Below are positions 1 through 9,600 of a stretch of 43,273 bases of DNA, piece by piece. The notes under the pieces are model-generated. The model did not search any database and had not been told where the DNA came from. It was given only the letters and a program-made list of their open reading frames with translations. How positions within the stretch are numbered: the first letter of the stretch is position 1; the number at the start of each line of letters is the position of its first letter. The translations under genes and the position numbers were made by a program. Origin of the DNA: Paenibacillus sp. MSJ-34 (GTDB lineage: Bacteria > Bacillota > Bacilli > Paenibacillales > Paenibacillaceae); the NCBI RefSeq assembly GCF_018918005.1, contig NZ_JAHLPR010000051.1, positions 1 to 43,273 on the forward strand, read 5' to 3'.

Positions 1-7
1 TGATTCA

Positions 8-30
8 GGGAGAATTATCATAATTCTCCC
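8..30. terminator. Perfect hairpin at window edge
   Basis: An 11-bp perfect inverted repeat (GGGAGAATTAT / ATAATTCTCCC) lies around a single central base. No strong T-run follows on the plus strand. It may end an upstream gene outside the window or belong to a mobile-element end. Confidence 0.35.
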
Positions 31-54
31 TCTCGTATATCCGAAACTGGTCAG

Positions 55-105
55 ATTGACCGTCAATAGCAGGACAACTTACACCGTCAATCTCAGGGCA
101 TTATG
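55..105. repeat. Possible IS21-type element end
   Basis: The 9-mer ACCGTCAAT occurs twice within about 35 bp. Closely spaced short repeats are usual at IS21-family ends, and a comparable arrangement lies at 20025-20078. No transposase is adjacent, so this is a weak call. Confidence 0.25.
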
Positions 106-164
106 CGTTAGCATTAACATTTACAATTGCCACTATGTAAAAAATTACAAGGAGGAACGTTATT

Positions 165-1256
165 ATGAGAAGAATTTGCTTGTCATTGCTTTTAGCGGTG
201 ATTCTTGCTCTTATGCCGGCATCAGTTTTTGCAAATGGAAAATCGGACTCAGAAACTCAAGCAAGTCAATACGATAAAGCCAGGTATGTGGCTGCCCACT
301 ACGTTGGTATTGTAGAAGCCAACACGGATGATTGGCATGATTCCAAGGTGAACTTTGAATTTCCCCTTTTTGATTTTGACGGTAACGTTACTGCTTACTT
401 ATTCTCGGTTACAGTTGGAGGTACAGATAGCGGCTACTTGATCGTTAGTGCGGAAAATGATCCTGTTGTTTTAGAATCAGCAAGAGAAGGGAGCCATCCG
501 TATTTTAAGTTTTCAAACGAAGGTCAACCAATTTACGTTGGCGCAACCATGTATTATATTAAGCAAAATACGTCGGAATATATTGACATTCGACAAGGTA
601 AAATAGTAACGAGCAGCGATTTCAAAAGCAAAGGAACGTTGCAAGGTAAATCTTTCAATGAAAATATGGATCTAAGTAAGCATTCAGATCTAGAATTTTC
701 ACCGTTATCTATAGAACCTCAAACAATTATTAGTTATTCGAAAAAAATAATTTCTGGCGTTCCAGATTTTAGCTGGCACCTTGGTTGTAGCCCGACTTCC
801 TTCTCAAACATTGTAAAATATTGGGCCAATAACGGGTATCCTAACTTGGTTCAGCGCGGTACTACGACAAATGAATTAATCGAAGAAATGGCGGATTTTA
901 TGAATACTAATCGTGATGGTACGACTGGTTGGGATGATAGAGTGACAGGAATGGTGAATTATTGGAGTGATAAAAACTATAAAGTAAGTGTATCAAGGGT
1001 AAGCGCAAGCTTTAGTACACATAAAACAGAAATGAATAATGATAGACCGGATATTATCAATGTTGTAGATGACGCAACATATGGTAATCATGATATGACA
1101 GGTGTTGGTTACGAAGAATATCAAGATACAGAGCAAAATCTTAAATGGTTTAGATGGGTGATTGTACATGACACATGGGACAATACTCCTAAAGACGTTT
1201 ACATTTACTTGCCACAGCTTTCTTGGAATGAAACTGTTAAGGTCGTACCCAAATAA
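165..1256 (+). CDS. Secreted C39-like cysteine peptidase
   Basis: The 363-residue product begins with a signal peptide (basic MRR, hydrophobic core, likely cut after SVFA near residue 23). The C-terminal half resembles the papain-like C39/peptidase_C39_2 fold. It has a putative nucleophile Cys208 in GCSPTS, a putative His309 in GNHDMTGVGY, and an acidic residue near 336-340 in VHDTWDN. The N-terminal 180 residues could be a propeptide or binding domain. The start is set by an AAGGAGG ribosome site nine bases upstream. A terminator follows directly, so it is probably monocistronic. Substrate is unknown. The catalytic assignment is by motif spacing only, and an inactive surface protein is possible. 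Confidence 0.7.
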   Translation: MRRICLSLLLAVILALMPASVFANGKSDSETQASQYDKARYVAAHYVGIVEANTDDWHDSKVNFEFPLFDFDGNVTAYLFSVTVGGTDSGYLIVSAENDPVVLESAREGSHPYFKFSNEGQPIYVGATMYYIKQNTSEYIDIRQGKIVTSSDFKSKGTLQGKSFNENMDLSKHSDLEFSPLSIEPQTIISYSKKIISGVPDFSWHLGCSPTSFSNIVKYWANNGYPNLVQRGTTTNELIEEMADFMNTNRDGTTGWDDRVTGMVNYWSDKNYKVSVSRVSASFSTHKTEMNNDRPDIINVVDDATYGNHDMTGVGYEEYQDTEQNLKWFRWVIVHDTWDNTPKDVYIYLPQLSWNETVKVVPK

Positions 1257-1261
1257 AAAGC

Positions 1262-1292
1262 GGAGTAGCCGAAAGGCTACTTCCTTTATTTT
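1262..1292 (+). terminator. Rho-independent terminator of the C39-like gene
   Basis: The stem GGAGTAGCC / GGCTACTTCC with a GAAA tetraloop starts six bases after the stop codon and is followed by TTTATTTTG. Confidence 0.8.
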
Positions 1293-1345
1293 GATATGGA
1301 ACCATTTGGTGAAAAGTACCGTCTAAAGGTTAGGGGGGAGAAGGA

Positions 1346-1807
1346 ATGTTTAAAATTAAAATTATGCCTATTTATATGCTATTGTTTGTACTATTCACTT
1401 CAATTACTGCCGCTTGTGACAGTGCAAAAAATGATGAGGGAGAGGAGTATATTATGCCTTTAATCGAAGTGATAAAAAGTGATCTGTTACATGTGGATGG
1501 GATCGATGTACAGTTTGCTGATGGTAACAAGATGTCAATTACTGATTCCAAAACAATTCAAGATATTATCTTACGGATAAAGAGTATTAGGTTGCGAGAA
1601 ACAAATAGCAAAGGCGTCGGATACTTGTATTTTTTAGATTTGAAAGAAGGGGACAAAACGTATCGATTCGATAGCAGTTTAACGTTTGACGGGAAGACCT
1701 ACGAAGCAATTGATGATAGTGTAAAGGAATTGAATGACTTTATTATAAAAATGGGAAAGGATAAAATACCAGGCCTTCTTCCGGGAGTGGAAGACTCACA
1801 GGGATAA
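1346..1807 (+). CDS. Small putative lipoprotein, function unknown
   Basis: The 153-residue protein has a hydrophobic N-terminus ending in a lipobox-like SITAAC, so Cys24 would be lipidated and the protein tethered to the outer membrane face. The rest is soluble, acidic and beta/alpha mixed, with no motif I recognise. A GGGGGAGAAGG ribosome site fixes the ATG. It lies 89 bp after the peptidase gene in the same direction, but the terminator between them argues for its own promoter. Confidence 0.6.
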   Translation: MFKIKIMPIYMLLFVLFTSITAACDSAKNDEGEEYIMPLIEVIKSDLLHVDGIDVQFADGNKMSITDSKTIQDIILRIKSIRLRETNSKGVGYLYFLDLKEGDKTYRFDSSLTFDGKTYEAIDDSVKELNDFIIKMGKDKIPGLLPGVEDSQG

Positions 1808-1879
1808 CAGCCAACGAGTAAAAGATATTAATTTACCTGACAATTACTATTATAGGATGTCACTGCTAAGATAGGATAT

Positions 1880-2175
1880 AAGAGATCGTTTGCAAGGGGA
1901 ACTGTCCGCCTGACTATTCGTGAATTATGTGAACGATAAGAAGTAGAGATAGTGGAGGCAGAAGCTTGTGTAGATCATATACAGATGCTGGTAAGCATCC
2001 AACAGGAGTGTTTCGGAATTTATGGTTACTTAAAGGGAAAAAGTTCACAATGATCTTCGATAAGTCACAAATTTTTGAAGTGCCGATATGGAAATCGCTA
2101 GTTCTGGTGTAGGGGATACTATTCCATGTAGGCAACATTGTCATTGGATACGGTTGCTTTTTGGCCCATAAGTGC
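1880..2175 (+). pseudogene. Degenerate IS200/IS605-type TnpA
   Basis: Translations in shifting frames recover TnpA Y1-transposase blocks: VEIVEAEACVDHIQMLVSI, then YLKGKS, then KFLKCRYGNR and FWCRGYY. The HUH motif should read His-hydrophobic-His but reads HIQ here. Stops and at least one frame change break the gene. This is a dead remnant. Confidence 0.65.
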
Positions 2176-2493
2176 CTAAAAATGCTTCGCTTGTTCTGGT
2201 AAGCCCTTTGCTGCCCGCGATAATGTTGCATTTTCATATGCCACTCATACATCTGCCGAATCATCATGATTGGGGGTGTAAGTTGGCATAGCGTAATAGG
2301 TATACGTATTCATGTCATTCCTCCAATACTTTGATTTTGGTGATGTTTTCACCACGTAACAACAGTCTACGAACAAATGCTCTTGGAAAACACGGCCATT
2401 GCCAAATAAATAAGAAAGACATGCTCCGATAGGCCCACCTGAATGAAAGATTTTTGGTAAAATGGTAGAGAAAATGTTCATTGCTAATGATTA
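2176..2493 (-). other. Gap with a possible decayed small gene
   Basis: On the minus strand an ATG at 2314 sits behind GGAGG and opens a 22-codon frame (MNTYTYYAMP...). That frame continues protein-like past stops towards 2180. A second minus-strand frame ends just before this ATG. I recognise neither. They may be the end and start of two decayed genes. Confidence 0.2.
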
Positions 2494-2517
2494 TTGTCAA
2501 AGGGAGGGGGTCAAACC

Positions 2518-3300
2518 GTGATCATAGCCACGAAACTTCATATTCCCCGATCACGAAGCGTGCTTGTTGCGCGTTCCCGCCTCACCCGTCGTTTGCATGA
2601 AGGGTTGGATCTCACGCTTACCTTGATCACAGCGCCAGCCGGGTATGGCAAAACCACATTGCTCGGCGAGTGGGTGATGACGCTGGAAAATCCCGTTGCC
2701 TGGGTCTCGCTTGATCAAGGGGATAACGATCGCATGCGCTTCTGGGTACATACCATTGCGGCGTTAAAACAAGCTTATCCGTCTTTTGACGAACAGGTCG
2801 TGCTTCGTCATGCCACGGAAGATCCATCGGGAGTCTCACTGATTGCTGCGCTCGTCAACGGGCTTCATCGTATATCGCAAACGATGGTGCTCGTATGGGA
2901 TGACTTTCACCATATCGAAGAAGCGTCAATCTTGAAGGGCGTCAATTATCTGCTGGAACGCTTGCCGTCACATGTCCATCTCTATCTTGCAGGCCGAAAT
3001 GCTCCATCGCTTCCCCTTTCCAGACTACGAGCAGAAAATTGGCTGAACCGGTTGGATGCAAGCCATCTCCGTTTTGCTCCAGACGAAACAACTGAATTTT
3101 TTGCGAATTGCGGCGGTATGGAATTATCCATCGAAGACGTGGCTGCCGTACAAAAAAAGACGGAGGGATGGGCAGTGGCGATCGGGTCTATGTTGACGGC
3201 GATGAATATAAGCGCCGCAATGGCCGAAGGACAGCAGTCGGGGATAAGAAAAAATGAGGTGATGAGAATGAAACGGTTTTTAATAACGGCTGTCTTATAG
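2518..3300 (+). pseudogene. Truncated MalT-like LuxR-family regulator
   Basis: This is the N-terminal ATPase part only of a MalT/LAL-type activator. It starts IIATKLHIPRSR, carries Walker A APAGYGKTT and Walker B-like VLVWDDFHH, and reaches the TEGWAV segment near residue 230. The winged-helix, TPR and C-terminal LuxR HTH found in the 872-residue relative at 3631-6249 are missing. The GTG at 2518 is chosen because GGGAGGGGG lies seven bases upstream. After about 3235 the frame runs into the signal peptide of an unrelated secreted protein and ends at TAG. A deletion has joined two genes, and without the HTH it cannot act as an activator. Confidence 0.75.
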
Positions 3301-3615
3301 CTTGCCGTGTTGCCCATGAACGCATTTGCCTTGACAAAGGATGCGCCTGCAGTAACGATTCAAACGAGTGATGTTGTTTCGAAGTCCGAGGATATTTCGG
3401 GCCAGTGTTTGACATGGAGTGGGCATGATTTCTTGCGATGGGGCGATGCTGATAAGGCCTGTATCGCATGGCAAACGAGCCTATCATGCCCGCCTCTCCA
3501 AGTAAAGCCTGTTCCAATGATCCAACTGTTAAAAAACCATTTATACAAAAAAATTTACATTCCCGACCTTATTGAGTATGTCGAAAACCCTAAATCGAGA
3601 TTGGTTCAAGGCTAA
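3268..3615 (+). pseudogene. Broken secreted-protein 5' fragment
   Basis: From ATG 3268 (behind GAGGTGATGAG) the frame reads MKRFLITAVL, then TAG at 3298-3300, then LAVLPMNAFALTKDAPAV. That is a typical signal peptide interrupted by an amber codon. Downstream residues have no family I recognise. Bases 3408-3439 resemble the complement of 13758-13792, so a mobile-element scrap may have replaced the rest of the gene. Confidence 0.45.
3408..3439 (+). repeat. Short dispersed repeat, copy 1
   Basis: The stretch containing TTGACATGGAG and GGCATGATTTCTTG matches, with small differences, the reverse complement of 13758-13792. It is probably a scrap of a shared mobile element. Confidence 0.4.
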
Positions 3616-3642
3616 TCGTATAAAATTGCATTATACGATTAG
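3612..3642. terminator. Hairpin over the regulator A stop codon
   Basis: A perfect 12-bp inverted repeat (CTAATCGTATAA / TTATACGATTAG, 7-nt loop) includes the last codons and stop of the minus-strand regulator. No clear T-run follows on either strand, so it may be a weak bidirectional terminator or an mRNA 3' stabiliser. Confidence 0.45.
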
Positions 3643-6249
3643 GTGATCGCTCATTAAGGAAACAGCTTCATGGCGACCTGACACGGCAAGTTTCTTGTAA
3701 ATATTTTTGCAGTGACGTTTCACCGTTTCCGTAGAGGTGCTTAGCGTTTCGGCGATGTCTCTGTTTGCGAATCCTTGCGACAACAGCTTCAAAACGTTCA
3801 TTTCCTGTCTCGTGAGCTTGGAAAGCAGATGTTGCGGAAAAGAGTTATCTTCATTTTGAAACACAGAAAAAAGCGTATCGGTGTAATCTTGAAATAAAGG
3901 GTCTTGCGCTCTTTTTGACACACTGCAACGTTGCCTTCCCCATAAGGTCAAGAGACGATAAAGTTTTGCTCCCTCATCTGCAAATAAACGAATATAGCCT
4001 TCGGAGAAAGCTAGGACCAAGGATTGATCAAGCTTTTTAACCGCAGCGGAAAGATTTTTTTGCCTATCCAAAAGGAGAGCCTGAACGATTCTGATCTCAA
4101 CTACCGCCGCTTTACGGTTTTTCAGCTCGTATACTTGCGCCAAACGCTCCGCATAACGGTATGCCGTTTCTCCATCATCCAAAGCGACGAGTAAGCGCAG
4201 CCATGTAATTTGCTCAAACTCACGGGAAGGATCGATCCATCCATCCGCTTGCAGACGGCAGTTTTCGGCCCATCTTGCGGCATGCTGGGGTTGACCCGCC
4301 CGAATGAACAGTCTGGCCTCAAAAGCGTCGATAACCGGCATAAACGAAAGAGCATGTATCCTCAACGCCTGATTGCGAACCTCTTGTACAAGGGCATGGG
4401 CCGCTTCTTGCTCACCTCGGGCAAGGCAGATACGGGCTTTTGTGAGCAGGGCCGGTACGAAAATACCGGCATTTTCGCATTTCAAACCGATCGATGCTCC
4501 TATGTTGACGTATTTCTCCGCTTGAGCCAAGTCATCTCGTTCGTAGTAACACTCTCCAATAGCCGTATGCAAGTAGCCGTAAAAATGGTCATGTGCCGAT
4601 TGCCAACCTGCGATCAGGGGAGGATAGATCGCTAACGTTTGTTTCAGTCCCCCGAAAAATCCGAATCTTCCTCTTAGGAGCGATTCTCCGTTATGGTTAT
4701 AGCCCACGATATACGCAGCGGAAATGTTGCCGACTCCTCCGAGCCTTTTCATGATTTCTTCGTTGTAAACAACCGCTTTCTCTGTCTCGTTCCGGCCCAA
4801 GCAAATCAAGCATCGCATAGCCGAGAAATAGCCGAGTATATCTTCGCCGTTAAGTGATTGGAGTTCAGTTTGCCCCGAATTGAGATACGGTTCCGCTCGA
4901 ACAAGGACGTCCTCCGCTTCGTCAAGTCGATCGAACGTGGCCAGCGTCCAGGCATACAGAACAGCGAGTGCGGGGTTATGTGTTAGCAAGTTCTCGGGAA
5001 ATTGTTCGAACCAGCGCAACAGCATATGCATTTCATTACGGAGCAATTCCGAAGCTTCTTGCACAATTAGCTCGCAAGCCGTATTGAAATCGGCCGCGGC
5101 TACGGCATGTTCGACCGCCTCCACAGTATAGCCGTTGATCCTGAACCATTCACTTGCACGCCGGTGCAGTTCGGGAACGATTTCGGCATACTGACGGGTT
5201 AAGCGATTATATAGCAAACGGCCAAACATATGGTGATATCTGTACCATACGCGGTCCCGGTCCAGCGGGATCAGGAACAATCCGGCTTGAACCGCTTCAT
5301 ACAACGACTGGCCGCTTTCCTTCTGGATGATGTGTCGGCATAAAGACTCGTTCATCCGTTCAAGCACAGCCGTCTTGATTAAAAATTGCTGCACGTCAGG
5401 CGACTGTCGGGCCAACACTTCTTCCGTCAAATAATCGGCAATATCTCCTTCCACCTCTTCCGGCGGATGCTGTTTGAATAAGTCTATGAAGAGGTCAGTT
5501 TCCATCGTGCTTACACCGTACTCCACACCCGAAAGAAGGATCATTTGCAACCCCGCTATCCATCCTTCCGTTCTACGCTCCAGGCAGGCCAGTTCTTCCT
5601 TCGTCAAATGTTTCTCAACTGTTAGCTCGAACAGCTCGCGAATTTCGTTAGCTGTAAAACGCAGATCGTTCGCTGTAATGCGGACAAGCTGCCGTCTGGC
5701 AAGCATTGCCGACAAAGGTAGCGGAGGTTCGGAACGGCTTGCTATGACCATATGCATATTTCGAGGAAGATACGTGAGTAAAAAAGTCAGCCCCTGATGG
5801 ATGGACGGCTCGCAAATCGCATGATAGTCGTCAAGAATGATGATGATTTCCTGATTCAGTTCCTGGATCTCGTTCATCAAGAGGGTCATGGCCGTTTCAG
5901 CGGAGAAGTCCCTCGTTTCTTGAATGTACTGCAAAACGGAATCACAGAGACCGGGCTGTATCGTACGTAAGGCGGCGATCAGATATTCTATGAAGCGGAC
6001 CAGATCATTGTCGCGCTCGTCGAGAGAAATCCATCCGTATGAATATGGCTGCTGATGAATCCACTTCGCGATCAGCGTCGATTTGCCGAAGCCCGCCGGT
6101 GCGGTCACCAACGTCAGCTTGGTGCCAAGTCCCTGATCGAGAAGACGTCGTAAAGAAGGCCGTTTCACAAGCGTTGACCCGGTGCCGGGGATATGCAATT
6201 TGGTTTGCAGAAGATGAGAAAGCGGTCGAGATTCAGATTGTGGGTACAT
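3631..6249 (-). CDS. MalT-like LuxR-family activator (module A)
   Basis: This 872-residue cytoplasmic protein has the MalT/LAL architecture. An N-terminal STAND ATPase carries Walker A APAGFGKST at 50-58 and Walker B IIIILDDYH near 136-144. A winged-helix/arm region with the family-typical WYRYHH follows, then a long helical TPR-like sensor region, then a LuxR HTH at about 808-866 (LTRQEMNVLKLLSQGFANRDIAETL...TVKRHCKNIYKKL). Proteins of this class bind ATP and a ligand, oligomerise and activate nearby promoters. The ligand cannot be told here. It is divergent from the SLH gene at 6637, with a shared intergenic region of about 390 bp, so control of that gene is the natural inference. A near full-length paralogue with stops lies at 26811-29414. 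Confidence 0.9.
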   Translation of the reverse strand: MYPQSESRPLSHLLQTKLHIPGTGSTLVKRPSLRRLLDQGLGTKLTLVTAPAGFGKSTLIAKWIHQQPYSYGWISLDERDNDLVRFIEYLIAALRTIQPGLCDSVLQYIQETRDFSAETAMTLLMNEIQELNQEIIIILDDYHAICEPSIHQGLTFLLTYLPRNMHMVIASRSEPPLPLSAMLARRQLVRITANDLRFTANEIRELFELTVEKHLTKEELACLERRTEGWIAGLQMILLSGVEYGVSTMETDLFIDLFKQHPPEEVEGDIADYLTEEVLARQSPDVQQFLIKTAVLERMNESLCRHIIQKESGQSLYEAVQAGLFLIPLDRDRVWYRYHHMFGRLLYNRLTRQYAEIVPELHRRASEWFRINGYTVEAVEHAVAAADFNTACELIVQEASELLRNEMHMLLRWFEQFPENLLTHNPALAVLYAWTLATFDRLDEAEDVLVRAEPYLNSGQTELQSLNGEDILGYFSAMRCLICLGRNETEKAVVYNEEIMKRLGGVGNISAAYIVGYNHNGESLLRGRFGFFGGLKQTLAIYPPLIAGWQSAHDHFYGYLHTAIGECYYERDDLAQAEKYVNIGASIGLKCENAGIFVPALLTKARICLARGEQEAAHALVQEVRNQALRIHALSFMPVIDAFEARLFIRAGQPQHAARWAENCRLQADGWIDPSREFEQITWLRLLVALDDGETAYRYAERLAQVYELKNRKAAVVEIRIVQALLLDRQKNLSAAVKKLDQSLVLAFSEGYIRLFADEGAKLYRLLTLWGRQRCSVSKRAQDPLFQDYTDTLFSVFQNEDNSFPQHLLSKLTRQEMNVLKLLSQGFANRDIAETLSTSTETVKRHCKNIYKKLAVSGRHEAVSLMSDHLIV

Positions 6250-6336
6250 GGTAGAGTCCTTTTTTCATTTTCAAAGTTTTCCATAAATTGATTATAGTAA
6301 AACACTGACGGTGCATCAATGGAATATTACTCCCGA

Positions 6337-6395
6337 AAATACCCCTTGAATTGCCCCCAGGGGGAATAGATATGCACTTATATTAAAAATAAAAT
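6337..6395 (+). promoter_or_regulatory. Candidate MalT-type box and promoter A
   Basis: The CCCCCAGGGG core at 6355-6364 and GGGGAATAGAT from 6361 lie 25 nt before a -10-like TAAAAT (6390-6395). No good -35 is present, as expected for an activator-dependent promoter. An inverted ATACCCC (6340-6346) points towards the regulator. The same pieces with the same 25-nt spacing occur upstream of the other SLH gene (29526-29560). GGGGAATAGA resembles the enteric MalT box GGGGA(T/G)GAGG. The role is inferred from conservation between the two loci. Confidence 0.6.
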
Positions 6396-6636
6396 AGTTT
6401 TATGCGCCATAATCATTACGGCAGCGTTTTCCCTGTTCGGAAGCAGAACTGCGAATAGATGAATCTGGCGCGGTTTGCCGGACTATGGCCATCGTGCCAC
6501 AGCCTATGTGTCGGCGGGTCGGTCCTCTCTACCGATCCCGTGACGGTAGCCGAAGACAAAGAAGCGACGGTAAGCGTTACCAGGATGAATGGCTGGAATG
6601 GGGAAAAGTCGCGACAAGGAACAGGGGGAAACAAAA

Positions 6637-9600
6637 ATGAAACGGAGCAGATTAATGGAGAAGTCACGCAGAAGCAGGTCTGTTGAAGTGCTTCAAAAGA
6701 TTTTCGTATTCGTTCTGCTGATTTCAGCGTTTTTTTCGGCGCAGCAATCGTCTTTTGCAGATACGAGTTTGAATCCCATAGAGGCGGGAACCAATCCTCA
6801 GGCCGTCGCGGTGAATCCGGTGACGAACAAAATCTATGTCGTCAATTTTCGCAGCCACAATGTGACGGTCATTGACGGCGCGAACGGCACAACGAAGACT
6901 GTAGGAGTGGGTACCTTTCCTTCGGACATCGCGGTGAATCCGGTAACGAACAAAATCTATGTCACCAATTCTTACAGCAACAACGTGACGGTTATTGACG
7001 GCACGAACGACACCACGAAGGTGGTAGATGTTCGTAGTTCTTCTCGAGCCATCGCAGTGAATCCGGTGACGAACAAAATCTATGTCGTCAATTCTAGCAG
7101 CAACGCCGTGACGGTCATTGACGGTGCGAACGACACGACGGATTGGTTCACCGGATTTTCCGGTCCTCAGAGCATCGCGGTGAATCCGGTGACGAACAAA
7201 ATCTATGTCGCCAATCTTAACAGCCACAACGTGATGGTCATTGACGGCGCGAACGACACAAGGAAGACGGTAGGGGTGGGTACCTCTCCTCAGGCCATCG
7301 CGGTGAATCCAGTAACGGACAAAATCTATGTCGCCAATAGTGGCAGCAACGACGTGACGGTCATTGACGGCGCGAGCAATACCACGACAACGGTAGAGGC
7401 GGGAATCCTTCCTCGAGCCATCGCGGTGAATCCGGTAACGAACAAAATCTATGTCGCCAATAATGGCAGCAACAACGTGACGGTTATTGACGGCACGAGC
7501 AACACACCGACAACGGTAGAGGCGGGAACCGCTCCTTCGGCCGTCGTGGTGAATCCGGTGACGAACAAAATCTATGTCGCCAATCTTAACAGCAACAACG
7601 TGACGGTCATTGACGGCGCGAGCAACACGACGACAACGGTGGAGGTAGGATCATATCCTTTGGCCATCGCGGTGAATCCGGTGACAAACAAAATCTATGT
7701 CGCCAATAATGGCAGCCACAACGTGACGGTCATTGACGGCGCCGGGCGTACAGCCCCGCCGGTGGCGAGTCCGCCGGGCGGGGAAGTGGAGCCGGGTACG
7801 TTGGTGACATTGACGACAACGACGGATGGCGCAGTGATCTATTATACGCTGGATGGCAGTACCCCATCAAACAGCAGCACCAAATATACGGAACCGATCA
7901 AAGTCACCGCAGCGATGACGATCAAGGCCATTGCCATAAAGGACGGCATGATCGATAGCGAAGCAATAATGGAACAGTATACGGTTCAGCTACCTGCACC
8001 GTCTGCGCCGGAAAACGTGACAGGTGTTGCGGGGGACAAACAGGTCACCCTGAACTGGAGCACTGTAGCAAATGCACAAAGCTACAACGTGTATAAATAC
8101 GAGGGAGCATCAGCGCCAGCGAATGCAAACGACTGGATTCTCATACAACAGGATGTAACTGCGACCACATACACTGTCACCGATTTGGCGAACGGCACGA
8201 ACTATGCATTCGCGGTGAAAGCTCTTAATCCAAATGGAGCAAGCGACTTTTCAAACGCGGTGATCGCGACACCTGTTGGATCTTCAACTCCTACCGTACC
8301 TGGGCAACCTGTCAATGTCCTAGCGGAAGCGGGAGACAGTCAAGCGAAGGTTAGCTTCGAAGCCCCGGGTGATGACGGAGGAAGCAATATCCTGCAGTAT
8401 ACGGTCACGGCCTGGGTGAATGGAATCGCAACCCCGGATACAAAGAGCGGTGATTCAAGCCCGATCATTATGACAGGATTGACGAACGGAATGACGTATA
8501 CGTTCACGGTAGTGGCGACAAATGGGGTGGGAGACTCGATTCCGTCGGCACAATCGAATCCAGTAACGCCGACAGATCAGCAGCCTGGGTCGGATACCGA
8601 AGCCCCGAAATGGCCGATTGGCAGCGGGGTGACCGTGTCGGATATCAAGCAAACGAGCGTAAAACTGTCATGGCCAAGTGCGACGGATAATGTGGGGGTG
8701 ACCGGCTACCGAATCTATGTCAACGGAACCGAGCACGAAACGGTAGGCGGCGTCAATGGAACCACTGTGACCAGTCTGGCAGCAGATACGACCTATATGT
8801 TTAAAGTGATAGCTTATGATGCGGCGGGGAACGAAAGTGCGGCATTGACTACTTCGGCCAAGACATTGCCGGAACCGTCAGAGCCGGACACCGAAGCGCC
8901 GCAATGGCCGGATGACAGTGAACTGACGGTTTCGGATGTGACACAGACGAGCGTGAAACTTTCATGGCCGAGCGCAACGGATAATGTGGGGGTGACCGGC
9001 TACCGGATCTACGTGGATGAAGTAGAGTATAAAATGGCAGGCGGCAGCGAGAATACAATCACCGTAAATGGTCTGATGGCAGAAACGAATTATATGTTCA
9101 AAGTTACGGCTCACGACGAGGCAGGGAATGTAAGCGCAGGACTGACCGCATCGGCCAAGACATTGCCGCGGTCGTCCGACCCGGACACCGAAGCGCCGCA
9201 ATGGCCGGATGACAGTGAACTGACGGTTTCGGATGTCACTCAAACGAGTGTGAAACTCACATGGCCAAGTGCGACGGATAACGTAGGAGTGACGGGCTAC
9301 CGAATCTATGTCAACGGAACCGAACATGGAACGGTAGGCGGTAATGTAAATAGAACCATGATCAACGGTTTGACTGCTAATACATCCTACATGTTCAAAG
9401 TCACGGCTTATGATGCGGCGGAGAATAAAAGCGAGGCACTGACGGTATCGGCCAAGACGCTGCCGCAGCCAACGGAGCCGGACACCGAAGCGCCGCAATG
9501 GCCGGATGACAGTGAACTGACGGTTTCGGATGTCACGCAGACGAGCGTGAAACTTTCATGGCCAAGCGCGACGGATAACGTGGGAGTGGCGGGCTACCGG

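Noticed and set aside
6718-7701. Regular repeats that might be a CRISPR array
   Set aside because: The 123-bp units are in frame, encode beta-propeller blades and lack constant short repeats separated by unique spacers.
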